From assembly GCA_964400105.1 (NCBI GenBank), contig CAYNTG010000066.1, forward strand, positions 1-13,342: a DNA stretch of 13,342 bases, read 5' to 3'. The notes under the pieces were generated by a model. That model ran no database searches. It saw only the letters and a program-made list of their open reading frames with translations, and was not told the DNA's origin. This DNA comes from CAYNTG01 sp964400105 (GTDB taxonomy: Bacteria > UBP14 > UBA6098). The translations under genes and the position numbers were made by a program. Positions 6,556 through 13,342 of this stretch are shown piece by piece. How positions within the stretch are numbered: position 1 is the first letter of the stretch; every line of letters starts with the position of its first letter.

Positions 6556-7182
6556 ATGTTGATCGATCACGATATTCGCGGTTTTGTAGATGAACTGGCA
6601 AGCAAATCCCCAACTCCCGGCGGCGGAAGTGTTGCCGCTTTGGCGGGTGCGCTCGGCGCGGGTCTCGTTTCGATGGTCTGTCGCTTGACTATCGGGAAAA
6701 AGGGATATGAGAACGTAAAGGACGAGATGGTGGAGATTTTGAAGGAGTCCGAATCGATCCGCGAGGAGTTTATCAAGCTAATCGATCTCGATGCCGAGGC
6801 TTTTAACGCCATAATGATCGCATATAAGCTTCCAAAATCCACCGACGAGGAAAAACATATCCGCACGGAAGCGATTCAGGCATCGACGCGCAAGGCGACG
6901 ATGATACCTATGCGCGTGATAGACCTTGCCGTTAAAGCGCTCTCGTTTGCACAGGCTGCGGGGACAGTCGCCAACAAAAAGGTCATGTCGGATATCGGTG
7001 TCGCCGGCTCGATGCTCGATGCTGCCGTGGAAAGCGCATGGATCAATGTCGAGATCAACCTCAATTCCATAAAGGATAAGAAATTCTTCGAGGAGATTAA
7101 CGACAGGGGCGATCTTCTTTTGGACGAGTGTGAGGAGCTTTACGAAAGCGTGATGGAAATCACCGATTCGAGAATGGAATAA
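6556..7182 (+). CDS. Stand-alone cyclodeaminase/cyclohydrolase family protein (FchA-like)
   Basis: The 208-aa protein consists of one FTCD_C-type all-helical domain, homologous to the C-terminal domain of the fused enzyme two genes upstream. The shared glycine-rich motif is SPTPGGGSVAAL at 18-29, against SPAPGGGSVAAL in the fusion, followed by similar GALGAGLVSMV. The LTIGKKGYE segment (44-52) resembles FchA-type methenyltetrahydrofolate cyclohydrolases, which convert 5,10-methenyl-THF to 10-formyl-THF. That would consume the product of the upstream enzyme. A second formimidoyl-THF cyclodeaminase is the alternative and cannot be excluded from motifs alone. AAGGAGG lies seven bases before the ATG. 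The PHP gene follows after 37 bp, so the two are probably an operon. No signal peptide: cytoplasmic. Confidence 0.9.
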   Translation: MLIDHDIRGFVDELASKSPTPGGGSVAALAGALGAGLVSMVCRLTIGKKGYENVKDEMVEILKESESIREEFIKLIDLDAEAFNAIMIAYKLPKSTDEEKHIRTEAIQASTRKATMIPMRVIDLAVKALSFAQAAGTVANKKVMSDIGVAGSMLDAAVESAWINVEINLNSIKDKKFFEEINDRGDLLLDECEELYESVMEITDSRME

Positions 7183-7219
7183 ACGGGAATATCGAAAATC
7201 CAGATTTAAAGGTTATTAC

Positions 7220-8050
7220 TTGAAATACTGCGACCTTCATATGCACAGCAACGCTTCCGACGGCACATTCACGCCGGAGCAGATAATCGAACGCGCGAAA
7301 AATTATCGCATAAGCGGCATAGCGATCACCGACCACGATACGGTGGCGGCGGTAAAAACCGGGCAGTTTCTGGCCGAAAAAAATGGCATCGATTTTGTTC
7401 CTGCATTGGAGGTATCGACATCCTGCCTTAACGGACGCATGCATATACTCGGCTATTTCATAGACCCCGACAACGAAGAGTTATTATCAATGACAGTCGA
7501 GATGGCGCTTTCGCGGTTGAAGCGCATAGAGAAAATGTGTGAAAAGCTCAATGAAATCGGTGTTCGATGTGATTTTGATGAGGTCAAACGCATAGCAGGT
7601 CTCGGCTCTATCGGAAGGCCGCATCTCGCGGAGCATATGGTGAACAACGGTTACGTCCGGAATATGCGCGAGGCTTTTAGGGTATATCTTGCCGATGGTG
7701 GTAAGGTCTATGTAACGAGGTATTCGCCCACTCCTAAGGAGGCGATCGATATAATTCACCGTGCCGGAGGGTTGGCCGTTCTTGCGCATCCCGGGGTCAC
7801 GACAGGCGCGATGGATTTCTTCCCGGAACTCGTTAAAAGGGGAATCGATGGAATCGAGTCATATTACCCCGGACACGATCAGATAAAGACACAGCGCGCC
7901 CTCGATTATGCGAAAAAATACAACCTCGTTCCGACCGGCGGTTCCGATTGCCACGGTTTTCGGCGGGGCAATCCGCTTCTCGGCATTTTCAAAGTCAAAT
8001 TCAGCATACTCACCAACCTTCGCGAGCGATGGGAAAGCACCCGGCCTTAA
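7220..8050 (+). CDS. PHP-domain phosphoesterase (RNase AM / nucleoside-bisphosphate phosphatase type)
   Basis: The 276-aa protein has the complete PHP metal-site pattern: DLHMHSNASDG (His7, His9, Asp14), ITDHD (Asp38, His39), Glu64 in PALEVS, His75 in MHILGY, His190 in LAHPG, and GGSDCHG (Asp243, His245). The insert with IGRPHLAEHMV at 131-141 is typical of the YciV/RNase AM subgroup, which removes 5' nucleotides from short RNAs or hydrolyses 3',5'-nucleoside bisphosphates with divalent metals. Length is usual for that subgroup. The start is a TTG at 7220 preceded by AAAGG at a good distance, and the frame places the HxH motif right at the N-terminus as expected. It shares a transcript with the FchA-like gene. 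A functional link to folate chemistry is not evident. Confidence 0.9.
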   Translation: MKYCDLHMHSNASDGTFTPEQIIERAKNYRISGIAITDHDTVAAVKTGQFLAEKNGIDFVPALEVSTSCLNGRMHILGYFIDPDNEELLSMTVEMALSRLKRIEKMCEKLNEIGVRCDFDEVKRIAGLGSIGRPHLAEHMVNNGYVRNMREAFRVYLADGGKVYVTRYSPTPKEAIDIIHRAGGLAVLAHPGVTTGAMDFFPELVKRGIDGIESYYPGHDQIKTQRALDYAKKYNLVPTGGSDCHGFRRGNPLLGIFKVKFSILTNLRERWESTRP

Positions 8051-8152
8051 TATCTCGAACGATTTTCGCTTTTTTATACTATAAGCCGGACTGGTCGTTC
8101 TCTACGGATTTCCTCTTTTTGTTCGGTCACGCGAACGATCCACTTTCAAACC

Positions 8153-8178
8153 GTCGGGGTCAACCGCGTTGACCCGAC
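8153..8178. terminator. GC-rich hairpin between convergent genes, possible bidirectional terminator
   Basis: GGGTCAAC (8157-8164) pairs perfectly with GTTGACCC (8168-8175) around a 3-nt loop. GTC (8153-8155) with GAC (8176-8178) extends the stem across one bulged G. It lies in the 143-bp gap between the convergent PHP and peptidase genes, where a shared terminator is expected. No T-tract follows on either strand, so it is not a classical intrinsic terminator. Confidence 0.4.
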
Positions 8179-8193
8179 CTGTCTTCACCGCGT

Positions 8194-11100
8194 CTATTTG
8201 ATGAGAACGACCCGGCGCTCGACAGTTTGTCCGGCGGCGGAGAGCCTGCAGAAATACGCCCCGCTTGGCAAATCCCCGGCATCGAAACGGAACATGTGCG
8301 TTCCAGCGTGCTTGAATCCCTCATCCTCGAATACCCTCTCCCCAGCGATATTATAGATCGCAATCTGCACAGGGCTTTCCTCCGGAATTTCGTAGCAGAA
8401 AGTTGTCACGGCATTGAATGGATTCGGGCAATTCGGGTAAAGCTCGATTGCATAAGGCTTCGCGACCTCGTCGTCCATATCGACCAACAGATCGTTCCAA
8501 TCGACCGTCCAATCGTAGAGAATCGGCTCGGAGAAACCCTCGCGGAAAAACAAAACCGCTCTAAGCCGCACGGAATCGGCGCTTCCGAGCGAGTGCAAAT
8601 CAATCTCGCCGAGCACGCCGGTAGCGATAGCCGATGCAAAATCGATCCACGATCCACCCTCGAAATATTGCGCCGTCACCAGAATCGAATCGCCCGCATT
8701 CTGATTCCAGCTCGCCCAGCCCCAACTGTCCGTGCCGGATGGTTTTAAATCGTATGCCACCGCTGTTCCGACCACCACTCCACTGTCCGCACCACCCAAT
8801 GATGAAACCTCGAAATCGTCCCAGTATGCCGCGCTTCGTGCTGCGTTTCCAAGAAGTTTCGACCCGACCGCGAGCATCCCGATCTCGCTCAAACTACCAC
8901 TTCCAAAGCTTCCACTGTGAATCCCGTCGATATATAAATCGCTTACTCCGGCGATAAGGTCGAACTCGATCTCGTAATAATGCCAGAGTGAATCGAGCGA
9001 TGTGTGAATATTATTCCCCGATCCGTCCCAGTATTTAAGCGTTTCGGCCTTGCAATAAACCAGCAGCCCGGTCGTGAATGTCGATGTATAATCCGTGCCG
9101 TCGTGAAGCCCCAGGAATTCCGCCTTATAACCTGAAGTAGAACTATATACTTTCGCCCAAACCCTTGCAACTCCGATGGTTATCGGGTCGAAACTGCGCC
9201 ATGCACCGCCATAACTATAGCTGCTGTTATCGAACATTCTAAGGCTGTTCATCCCGGAAACCTGTCTGCGGTCCTCGAGTGTAATCTCGACGGAACTCGC
9301 CGTGTGAATATCCCAAACCGCCCATGCAGCGGCCTCCGAGGCGTATTCCATGTCGTCGAAAATCGCCACCGAATTCTCTTCGACGGTCACATAATCCCCC
9401 GGAACCGAAGCACCGACGATATCGTCGGCGAGGAACTGCGCCCTGGTGGTCTGATGCCAATCGAACTCCGCAAGCGATTCGTCGATCGTCAACGACCTTG
9501 CGGAAGACCACGCTCCATCGTTAAACCCGTCCCTCGCACGAACCCTCCACCAATATGTTACACCATCGACGAACTCACCCTCACCCTGACTTCCGACGAG
9601 ATAATTGCAATCGCCGGTGGTTCGTGGCACTGAAGGCCCGAATCCGACACCGCTGGCATCGCTGGAGATCGTAACCGGGGATGAAAAATCTTTTTCGGTG
9701 TCCCATTGGACATCGAAATGGAGCGGATCACCGTCCGAATCGAGCGGAACTGCCCACGAAAGCAGCACCCCGCCATCGGTGAGACGAGCATTGTCGAACG
9801 GAGCGATAAGATCGGTCCGGTTGGGCACGAAATTGACCTCGCCGAGAGCGGTGAGCACGAACTTCTGTTTATTTCCTGTGTCGAAAGTAATCTCGAAAGG
9901 AATGAAAGAGCTATCTGAAACCAATGGTGAAACCGTTACAGAGAAAGGCGTGGACGAAATTGCCGTTGCGCCGCCGCCGATAGAGCCGAAGCTCACCGAT
10001 CCTCCGGAGATAGTCACGCGCGAGTCGTAGCTCGAAAGCGTTGCGGTCGCGGAGCTTGCCGTCCCGCTGCCGAGGTTGCGGCATGTTATGTAAAGATCGT
10101 TCACGCCGCTGGTCTCGATATACTTTCCGAGCGAATTGCCCCAATATGCGAGTTTTACCGATGGCAGCGAGGTCGATCCGTTGATGAACTCCTTCCAGAT
10201 GCTGCATTCGGCGATATCGAGGCCGTTCCAACTGCTGGAAGCCGAATCGGTTGGCGTATATGCCATTGTGCCATACGAACCGGCGAGTCCCTCTTGAACG
10301 GATGCGACAAGTGGTTTTCCGGCAACCATCGGAGGATATCCGTAAGAATCGATGAATGCCTGCGCTGCCAGATCGAGGGCGCTGCCGGAGCCTCCGATAT
10401 TGCGGCTATCGACCTCCATCGCGAAATCGATCATATCGACGAGATCACTGCCGAAGTCGCGCGCGCCGGTGATCGAGCTACTCACACTGGAATTGGGTTG
10501 TCCGCCTGCGAGGATAAGCTGGCGGGCGAAATCGTTCAAAGCGATCTGAAAATCGACATGGTCGTGATCGAGGCGAAGCCCGGAAAGCGTGATGTTCGAG
10601 CTATAATAGCTCGCGTAGTTATTAAGAATATCGCCTATCAATTCCTCCTCCGACATCGTCGGATCGGCGATGAGGGACCGAAGGAACCCGTAGTCGTAGC
10701 CATCGCCTGGAATATTCGCCTCGGAATGAACGAGATAATCCGCGTAACCCATCGTCTCGTATTCGGTCTCGATAAGCCCCACAACACAGGCATCGAAGCA
10801 CACCATATTTATGCTCCGCCCAAGGTGATTTCGGATCTCCGAGAGCATAGTCGCGTATTCGCCGTTGGAAAACTCGATACCGCCTCCTCCTCCGTCCGTA
10901 TCGTCCCATACGATAGCCTTGAAAGGTTCGCCCAACGGAGCCGGACGCGCCCATCCGCCGCCGTGGTTCCAGAACACCAGCATATAACGATTTGCGGGGT
11001 AGGTATCTATCCCCCAATTTGCGAAATCGCGCAGGACGTCCGGGTCCTCGGAATTCAGCTCGCCAAGATCGACGATAAATCCGCCGTCGATCTCGCCATT

Positions 11101-11388
11101 GGACGAGCTTCCAGAGCCGATCTCGTAACGCCGAACCGTGGCCCAGCCGCTTCCAAGATAATCGTCGTAACCGCCATAGCTGCTCTTGCCGTCGATCTGG
11201 CATAAAATCGCCACATCCCCCGTGGATCCGGCGGATTCCATCTCATCGACATCGCCATTGACATATGTGGAAAGGTTGTTGTCGGCGGCGATATAGACCA
11301 TCACTGTCCATTCGCGCGCGGAAGAGTTTAGTGGTGTAAATCCGATTGCAATCAACGCAAAAACTACGATAGCGTAACGACGAAACAT
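8194..11388 (-). CDS. Secreted clostripain-family (C11) cysteine peptidase with C-terminal sorting domain
   Basis: The 1064-aa protein starts at the ATG at 11386-11388, preceded by GAAGGAG. The frame is open further upstream, but this start places a signal peptide (about 1-24, basic MFRRY then hydrophobic) at the terminus. Residues about 26-410 form the peptidase domain, opening WTVMVYIAADNNLS. The C11 catalytic dyad is clear: His142 in VFWNHGGGW and Cys201 in VCFDACV. Then come a CARDB-like beta region (about 425-515), a fibronectin III-like domain (520-637), a LamG/concanavalin-like domain (676-862), another beta domain (870-965) and an 85-residue NPFN-containing FlgD-like/type A sorting domain (980-1064). 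Such tails direct export through the type IX system in Bacteroidetes, and are widespread in other FCB-related phyla. It is likely an extracellular or surface protease cutting after basic residues, inferred from clostripain. Confidence 0.92.
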   Translation of the reverse strand: MFRRYAIVVFALIAIGFTPLNSSAREWTVMVYIAADNNLSTYVNGDVDEMESAGSTGDVAILCQIDGKSSYGGYDDYLGSGWATVRRYEIGSGSSSNGEIDGGFIVDLGELNSEDPDVLRDFANWGIDTYPANRYMLVFWNHGGGWARPAPLGEPFKAIVWDDTDGGGGGIEFSNGEYATMLSEIRNHLGRSINMVCFDACVVGLIETEYETMGYADYLVHSEANIPGDGYDYGFLRSLIADPTMSEEELIGDILNNYASYYSSNITLSGLRLDHDHVDFQIALNDFARQLILAGGQPNSSVSSSITGARDFGSDLVDMIDFAMEVDSRNIGGSGSALDLAAQAFIDSYGYPPMVAGKPLVASVQEGLAGSYGTMAYTPTDSASSSWNGLDIAECSIWKEFINGSTSLPSVKLAYWGNSLGKYIETSGVNDLYITCRNLGSGTASSATATLSSYDSRVTISGGSVSFGSIGGGATAISSTPFSVTVSPLVSDSSFIPFEITFDTGNKQKFVLTALGEVNFVPNRTDLIAPFDNARLTDGGVLLSWAVPLDSDGDPLHFDVQWDTEKDFSSPVTISSDASGVGFGPSVPRTTGDCNYLVGSQGEGEFVDGVTYWWRVRARDGFNDGAWSSARSLTIDESLAEFDWHQTTRAQFLADDIVGASVPGDYVTVEENSVAIFDDMEYASEAAAWAVWDIHTASSVEITLEDRRQVSGMNSLRMFDNSSYSYGGAWRSFDPITIGVARVWAKVYSSTSGYKAEFLGLHDGTDYTSTFTTGLLVYCKAETLKYWDGSGNNIHTSLDSLWHYYEIEFDLIAGVSDLYIDGIHSGSFGSGSLSEIGMLAVGSKLLGNAARSAAYWDDFEVSSLGGADSGVVVGTAVAYDLKPSGTDSWGWASWNQNAGDSILVTAQYFEGGSWIDFASAIATGVLGEIDLHSLGSADSVRLRAVLFFREGFSEPILYDWTVDWNDLLVDMDDEVAKPYAIELYPNCPNPFNAVTTFCYEIPEESPVQIAIYNIAGERVFEDEGFKHAGTHMFRFDAGDLPSGAYFCRLSAAGQTVERRVVLIK

Positions 11389-11457
11389 CGCAACTCCTTC
11401 TATATAAAACGAAAAAACACTATCGAATATTCGGGGAACACCTCCTATTAACAATAT

Positions 11458-11485
11458 ATCCTATCTATTTCAAATTGAATTTCAA
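11458..11485 (-). promoter_or_regulatory. Possible promoter of the peptidase gene
   Basis: On the minus strand TTGAAA (11480-11485, 5 of 6) and TAGGAT (11458-11463, 4 of 6) are 16 bp apart, giving a leader of about 60-70 nt that ends in the strong GAAGGAG site. A second TTGAAA nearby gives alternative pairings, so the exact boxes are uncertain. Confidence 0.35.
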
Positions 11486-11536
11486 GTATATTGTTTATTT
11501 ACTTTACATAATGCCCATATTACAGAGCAACCTGCG

Positions 11537-11637
11537 GTGTTATATAACTATAACACACGTGTTACAAAAATATAACATTATTGTTACTAAAAGTTAACAC
11601 CCGATAACATCTTTACGTTAAAACACATATTATGTTA
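11537..11637. promoter_or_regulatory. Cluster of TAACA/TGTTA inverted half-sites, probable operator array
   Basis: GTGTTATA (11537-11544) and TATAACAC (11549-11556) are perfect 8-bp arms around TAAC. TAACAC (11551-11556) pairs with GTGTTA (11559-11564) across 2 bp, and TAACA (11573-11577) with TGTTA (11582-11586) across 4 bp. Further copies are TAACAC (11595-11600), TAACAT (11605-11610) and TGTTA (11633-11637). At least eight half-sites in 101 bp, about 50-150 bp upstream of the putative peptidase -35 box, suggest cooperative binding of a transcription factor. Confidence 0.5.
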
Positions 11638-11710
11638 ATATCATTCTGGCCAGAAGGGAAATAAATGTTGGCGGTTTTGAATCGAGGTTCGAGATCGCCT
11701 AAAGAGCGCT

Positions 11711-12850
11711 TCAATGAAGGCCGCATTCGCTCTCGTCGCGCCACGACCGAATGCCGAATCTCGTCCTGATAAATATCGGCGACGCGCCGGCATCCAACGT
11801 ATCGACGAGGTCCGCCGCGCCGATGCCGGTCGGCAGCGAGACCATTACAATACCGTTATCCGCGCTCTCGGCATATATAGAATCGATGACACGAAGATGG
11901 TGGATTTCACCGGTGCCCTGAACCATCAAATGGCCGATAGCCGGCGGCAAAACATGCACATAGAGAATTATCTGGTTCGTTCCGCATGGTTCGTTCGTAT
12001 TCGCCCACACCGTGTCGACATACAGTCCTGGACCGCCACCGGCAAAGCTCACGACTATCTCGCCGAGGTGAGACGGAGGAATAACGGAAGGGAAAAAACT
12101 CACGGTGCTGAAAAGCGGATTGGTGTGCGATGCACCGTAAATGTGCAATGTGTCGATAGTTTCGCCTGAATTGCGAAATAAAACCGTGAATGTAGTGTCC
12201 GAAAATAACGGTGCGCAATCGATGAAGATCGAGTCGTCGGGTAACGGAATCAGTTGAAGGAAACCATGCCCGACAGTCAATGAATATTCCTCGCCGACAA
12301 CCACCGAATCGAGGAATATTCTGTCATCGCCAATATCGCCGGAAAGAAAATACAGCACCCGGATCGGATCGGTGCTGCCATAATAAGCCCTTAAGCTAAA
12401 CTGCCATTCGTCGCGAGGAATGAAGAACGCGCCGCCGTCGGTGTTGAACCACCAATGCCATTGCCCCTGCGGATATCGCGTCAATTGGAACTCCCCCGGA
12501 TCGTCACTTATAGCCAGGGTGCAACCATCCGGTAGATCGTCGAGATAAAGACTGCACGTAGCGTCCGCAGTGCCTATCTCGTCGATATTGTGCTGCGCTA
12601 CGAAACCGATATTCCCTGTAAAGGGATTGTAAAAAAAGAAATAGTGGCTCTCGAATGGCACCTCAAGCCCAGTGTGAAGCGATGCGGAACCATAATCGAA
12701 CCACTCCGACTCGATCACAGAATCCGTGATAACAGGCTTCACACAAAATGTGTCGCCATCGAATATAGCATAAAAATATCCCGCAGGATACTCCGCAAAA
12801 GCCGCTATCACAAAGATAAGCAGAATATATGTTATTAACCGGATTTTCAA
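11711..12850 (-). CDS. Secreted beta-rich protein of unknown function (ASH-like and LVIVD-like segments), possibly C-terminally truncated
   Basis: I do not recognise the protein as a whole. Of 379 aa, residues 1-19 are a signal peptide (MKIRL then a hydrophobic stretch ending AFA), so it is exported. Residues about 20-190 are rich in Trp, Tyr and Phe and probably all beta. Residues 195-300 resemble an ASH/HYDIN-like immunoglobulin fold (FTVLFRNSGETIDTLHI, then IPPSHLGEIVVSF). Residues 310-358 resemble one LVIVD-type beta-propeller repeat (VIDSIYAESADNGIVMVSL). Proteins with LVIVD repeats usually carry several, whereas this one stops about 20 residues later with an unrelated basic tail and has no sorting domain, so the 3' end may have been lost. 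The TTG start at 12850 is supported by the signal peptide and by a perfect -10 box 8 nt upstream. No Shine-Dalgarno sequence is visible. Confidence 0.75.
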   Translation of the reverse strand: MKIRLITYILLIFVIAAFAEYPAGYFYAIFDGDTFCVKPVITDSVIESEWFDYGSASLHTGLEVPFESHYFFFYNPFTGNIGFVAQHNIDEIGTADATCSLYLDDLPDGCTLAISDDPGEFQLTRYPQGQWHWWFNTDGGAFFIPRDEWQFSLRAYYGSTDPIRVLYFLSGDIGDDRIFLDSVVVGEEYSLTVGHGFLQLIPLPDDSIFIDCAPLFSDTTFTVLFRNSGETIDTLHIYGASHTNPLFSTVSFFPSVIPPSHLGEIVVSFAGGGPGLYVDTVWANTNEPCGTNQIILYVHVLPPAIGHLMVQGTGEIHHLRVIDSIYAESADNGIVMVSLPTGIGAADLVDTLDAGASPIFIRTRFGIRSWRDESECGLH

Positions 12851-12858
12851 TTGTTAAT

Positions 12859-12886
12859 ATTATACTAACTCACGATTAAAAATCAA
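12859..12886 (-). promoter_or_regulatory. Putative leaderless promoter of the secreted-protein gene
   Basis: On the minus strand TTGATT (12881-12886) and a perfect TATAAT (12859-12864) are 16 bp apart, and the TTG start codon begins 8 nt after the -10 box with no ribosome binding site between. The geometry equals that of the DUF58 and rarA promoters. Confidence 0.55.
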
Positions 12887-12887
12887 C

Positions 12888-13190
12888 GATATTATCGACT
12901 TGGGATTATGTAACATATTGTGTGTATTTAGAAATTAGTTGAAAAAAGGGGGCATTAAGGCCTTCTTTCTGGGGTTAGGAACAACCATTAATGAGAACGA
13001 CGTGGCCAAAACCCTCGAGTATTGGGATTGAATGTCCACCCCAATCCGTTAAATTCGGCGGTTACGATTTCTGTAGGGGAGGGCCTGTGTGCCCTCCCGC
13101 ATCGAGATATTCGGCATCGCCGGGTGGCGGAATTGCCCGAGGACGGAACCGTAGGGTCGAGGCATGTGACCGAGAGAATCGAGGAAACCC
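12888..13190. other. Intergenic region without a credible gene
   Basis: Open frames here run through palindromes and the tandem repeat, have no ribosome binding site, and are rich in Arg, Pro and Ala as expected from chance translation of GC-rich repeats. What can be seen is a TAACAT at 12911-12916, an imperfect inverted repeat (GAAAAAAGG at 12941-12949 with CCTTCTTTC at 12961-12969), and the palindromes at 13077-13098 and from 13155. Confidence 0.6.
13077..13098. repeat. GGGAGGGC/GCCCTCCC hairpin element
   Basis: Perfect 8-bp arms (13077-13084 and 13091-13098) flank a 6-nt loop CTGTGT, preceded by CTGTAG. GC-rich palindromes of this style recur as dispersed intergenic repeats in genomes of uncultured bacteria, as I recall. 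Only one copy is in this window, so dispersal is an inference. Confidence 0.55.
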
Positions 13191-13204
13191 GCAGGGCCTC
13201 GACC
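13155..13204. repeat. Inverted repeat GGTCGAGGC ... GCCTCGACC
   Basis: Perfect 9-bp arms at 13155-13163 and 13196-13204 are separated by 32 bp. The right arm overlaps the first unit of the tandem array, so the array may have grown from one arm of this element. Confidence 0.5.
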
Positions 13205-13342
13205 GGTGGCGACGCAGGGCCTCGACTGCGGGCGACGCAGGCATCGACTGCGGGCGACGCAGGCATCGACTGCGGGCGACGCAGGCGTCGACTGCGGGCG
13301 ACGCAGGCATCGACTGCGGGCGACGCAGGCATCGACTGCGGG
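13191..13342. repeat. 22-bp tandem repeat array, running off the window end
   Basis: Seven head-to-tail units are visible: 23-bp units at 13191 and 13214, 22-bp units at 13237, 13259, 13281 and 13303, and a partial one at 13325-13342. The main unit begins GCAGGCATCGA and ends CTGCGGGCGAC. Units 3, 4 and 6 are identical, and unit 5 differs by one base (GCGTC for GCATC). The first two carry GGGCCTC, a diverged edge. Each junction can form CTGCG-GGCGA-CGCAG, a 5-bp stem. There are no spacers, so it is not a CRISPR array. Confidence 0.9.

Larger units (their letters stand above)
11389..11710. other. 322-bp intergenic region upstream of the peptidase gene
   Basis: This AT-rich stretch has no credible gene. 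It contains a likely peptidase promoter (11458-11485) and a dense cluster of TAACA/TGTTA half-sites (11537-11637), described separately. The 70 bp next to the end of the 11711 gene show no clear terminator hairpin. Confidence 0.7.

Noticed and set aside
10294..11205. 303-aa plus-strand open frame opposite the peptidase gene
   Set aside because: It is antisense to the catalytic domain of the peptidase, including the His142 and Cys201 motifs, and shows no recognisable domain of its own.
11389..11454. Upstream start of the peptidase at 11454
   Set aside because: It would add 22 residues in front of the signal peptide and put an AGGAGG-like site inside the coding sequence. The ATG at 11388 has its own GAAGGAG and gives a proper signal peptide.
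12988..13332. Open reading frames on the minus strand through the repeat array (MPASPAVDACVARSR type)
   Set aside because: They are translations of the 22-bp tandem repeat and the adjacent palindrome, with no ribosome binding site and low-complexity Ala/Arg/Pro composition.
13191..13342. CRISPR array
   Set aside because: Units follow each other directly with no unique spacers, and no cas genes are present.

Overview
The window reads as a bacterial chromosome fragment from an uncultured lineage, most likely a candidate phylum of the FCB (Fibrobacteres-Chlorobi-Bacteroidetes) side. The reasons are a secreted clostripain-type peptidase that ends in a NPFN-type FlgD-like/type A sorting domain, a formimidoyltransferase-cyclodeaminase resembling the Bacteroidetes-type enzyme, and promoters placed so close to start codons that the mRNAs look leaderless. 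The phylum is inference only. A run of 100 Ns flanked by an exact 55-bp duplication shows that this is a draft, short-read assembly.

Layout. Positions 48-1682 (minus): rarA, a replication-fork AAA+ ATPase, followed by a small two-helix membrane protein. Positions 1683-1957: a divergent promoter region with leaderless-type promoters facing both ways. Positions 1958-6466 (plus): a tightly spaced run of DUF58 protein, an AT-rich AAA ATPase broken by the assembly gap, a fused glutamate formimidoyltransferase/formimidoyl-THF cyclodeaminase with an inserted C2H2-like zinc finger, and a small membrane-anchored zinc-ribbon protein. Positions 6556-8050 (plus): after a separate promoter, a stand-alone cyclodeaminase/cyclohydrolase paralogue and a PHP-domain phosphoesterase. 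Positions 8194-11388 (minus): a 1064-aa secreted C11 peptidase converging on the PHP gene. Positions 11711-12850 (minus): a secreted beta-rich protein of unknown function with a possibly truncated C-terminus. Positions 12888-13342: no gene, but palindromes and a 22-bp tandem repeat that runs off the end.

How the genes fit together. The fused enzyme would move the formimino group from formiminoglutamate to tetrahydrofolate and deaminate it to methenyl-THF. The neighbouring small FchA-like protein could then hydrolyse methenyl-THF to 10-formyl-THF. No other histidine-degradation gene is present. The DUF58 protein and the ATPase upstream share the transcription unit but have no obvious metabolic link to it.

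Most worth a second look are the zinc finger inside the folate enzyme, the repeated leaderless promoter geometry at three genes, the dense cluster of TAACA/TGTTA half-sites upstream of the peptidase, and the gap artefact, which hides an intact 403-aa ATPase gene. I found no CRISPR array, insertion sequence, phage gene, defence system, tRNA or rRNA, and no convincing wholly new system.
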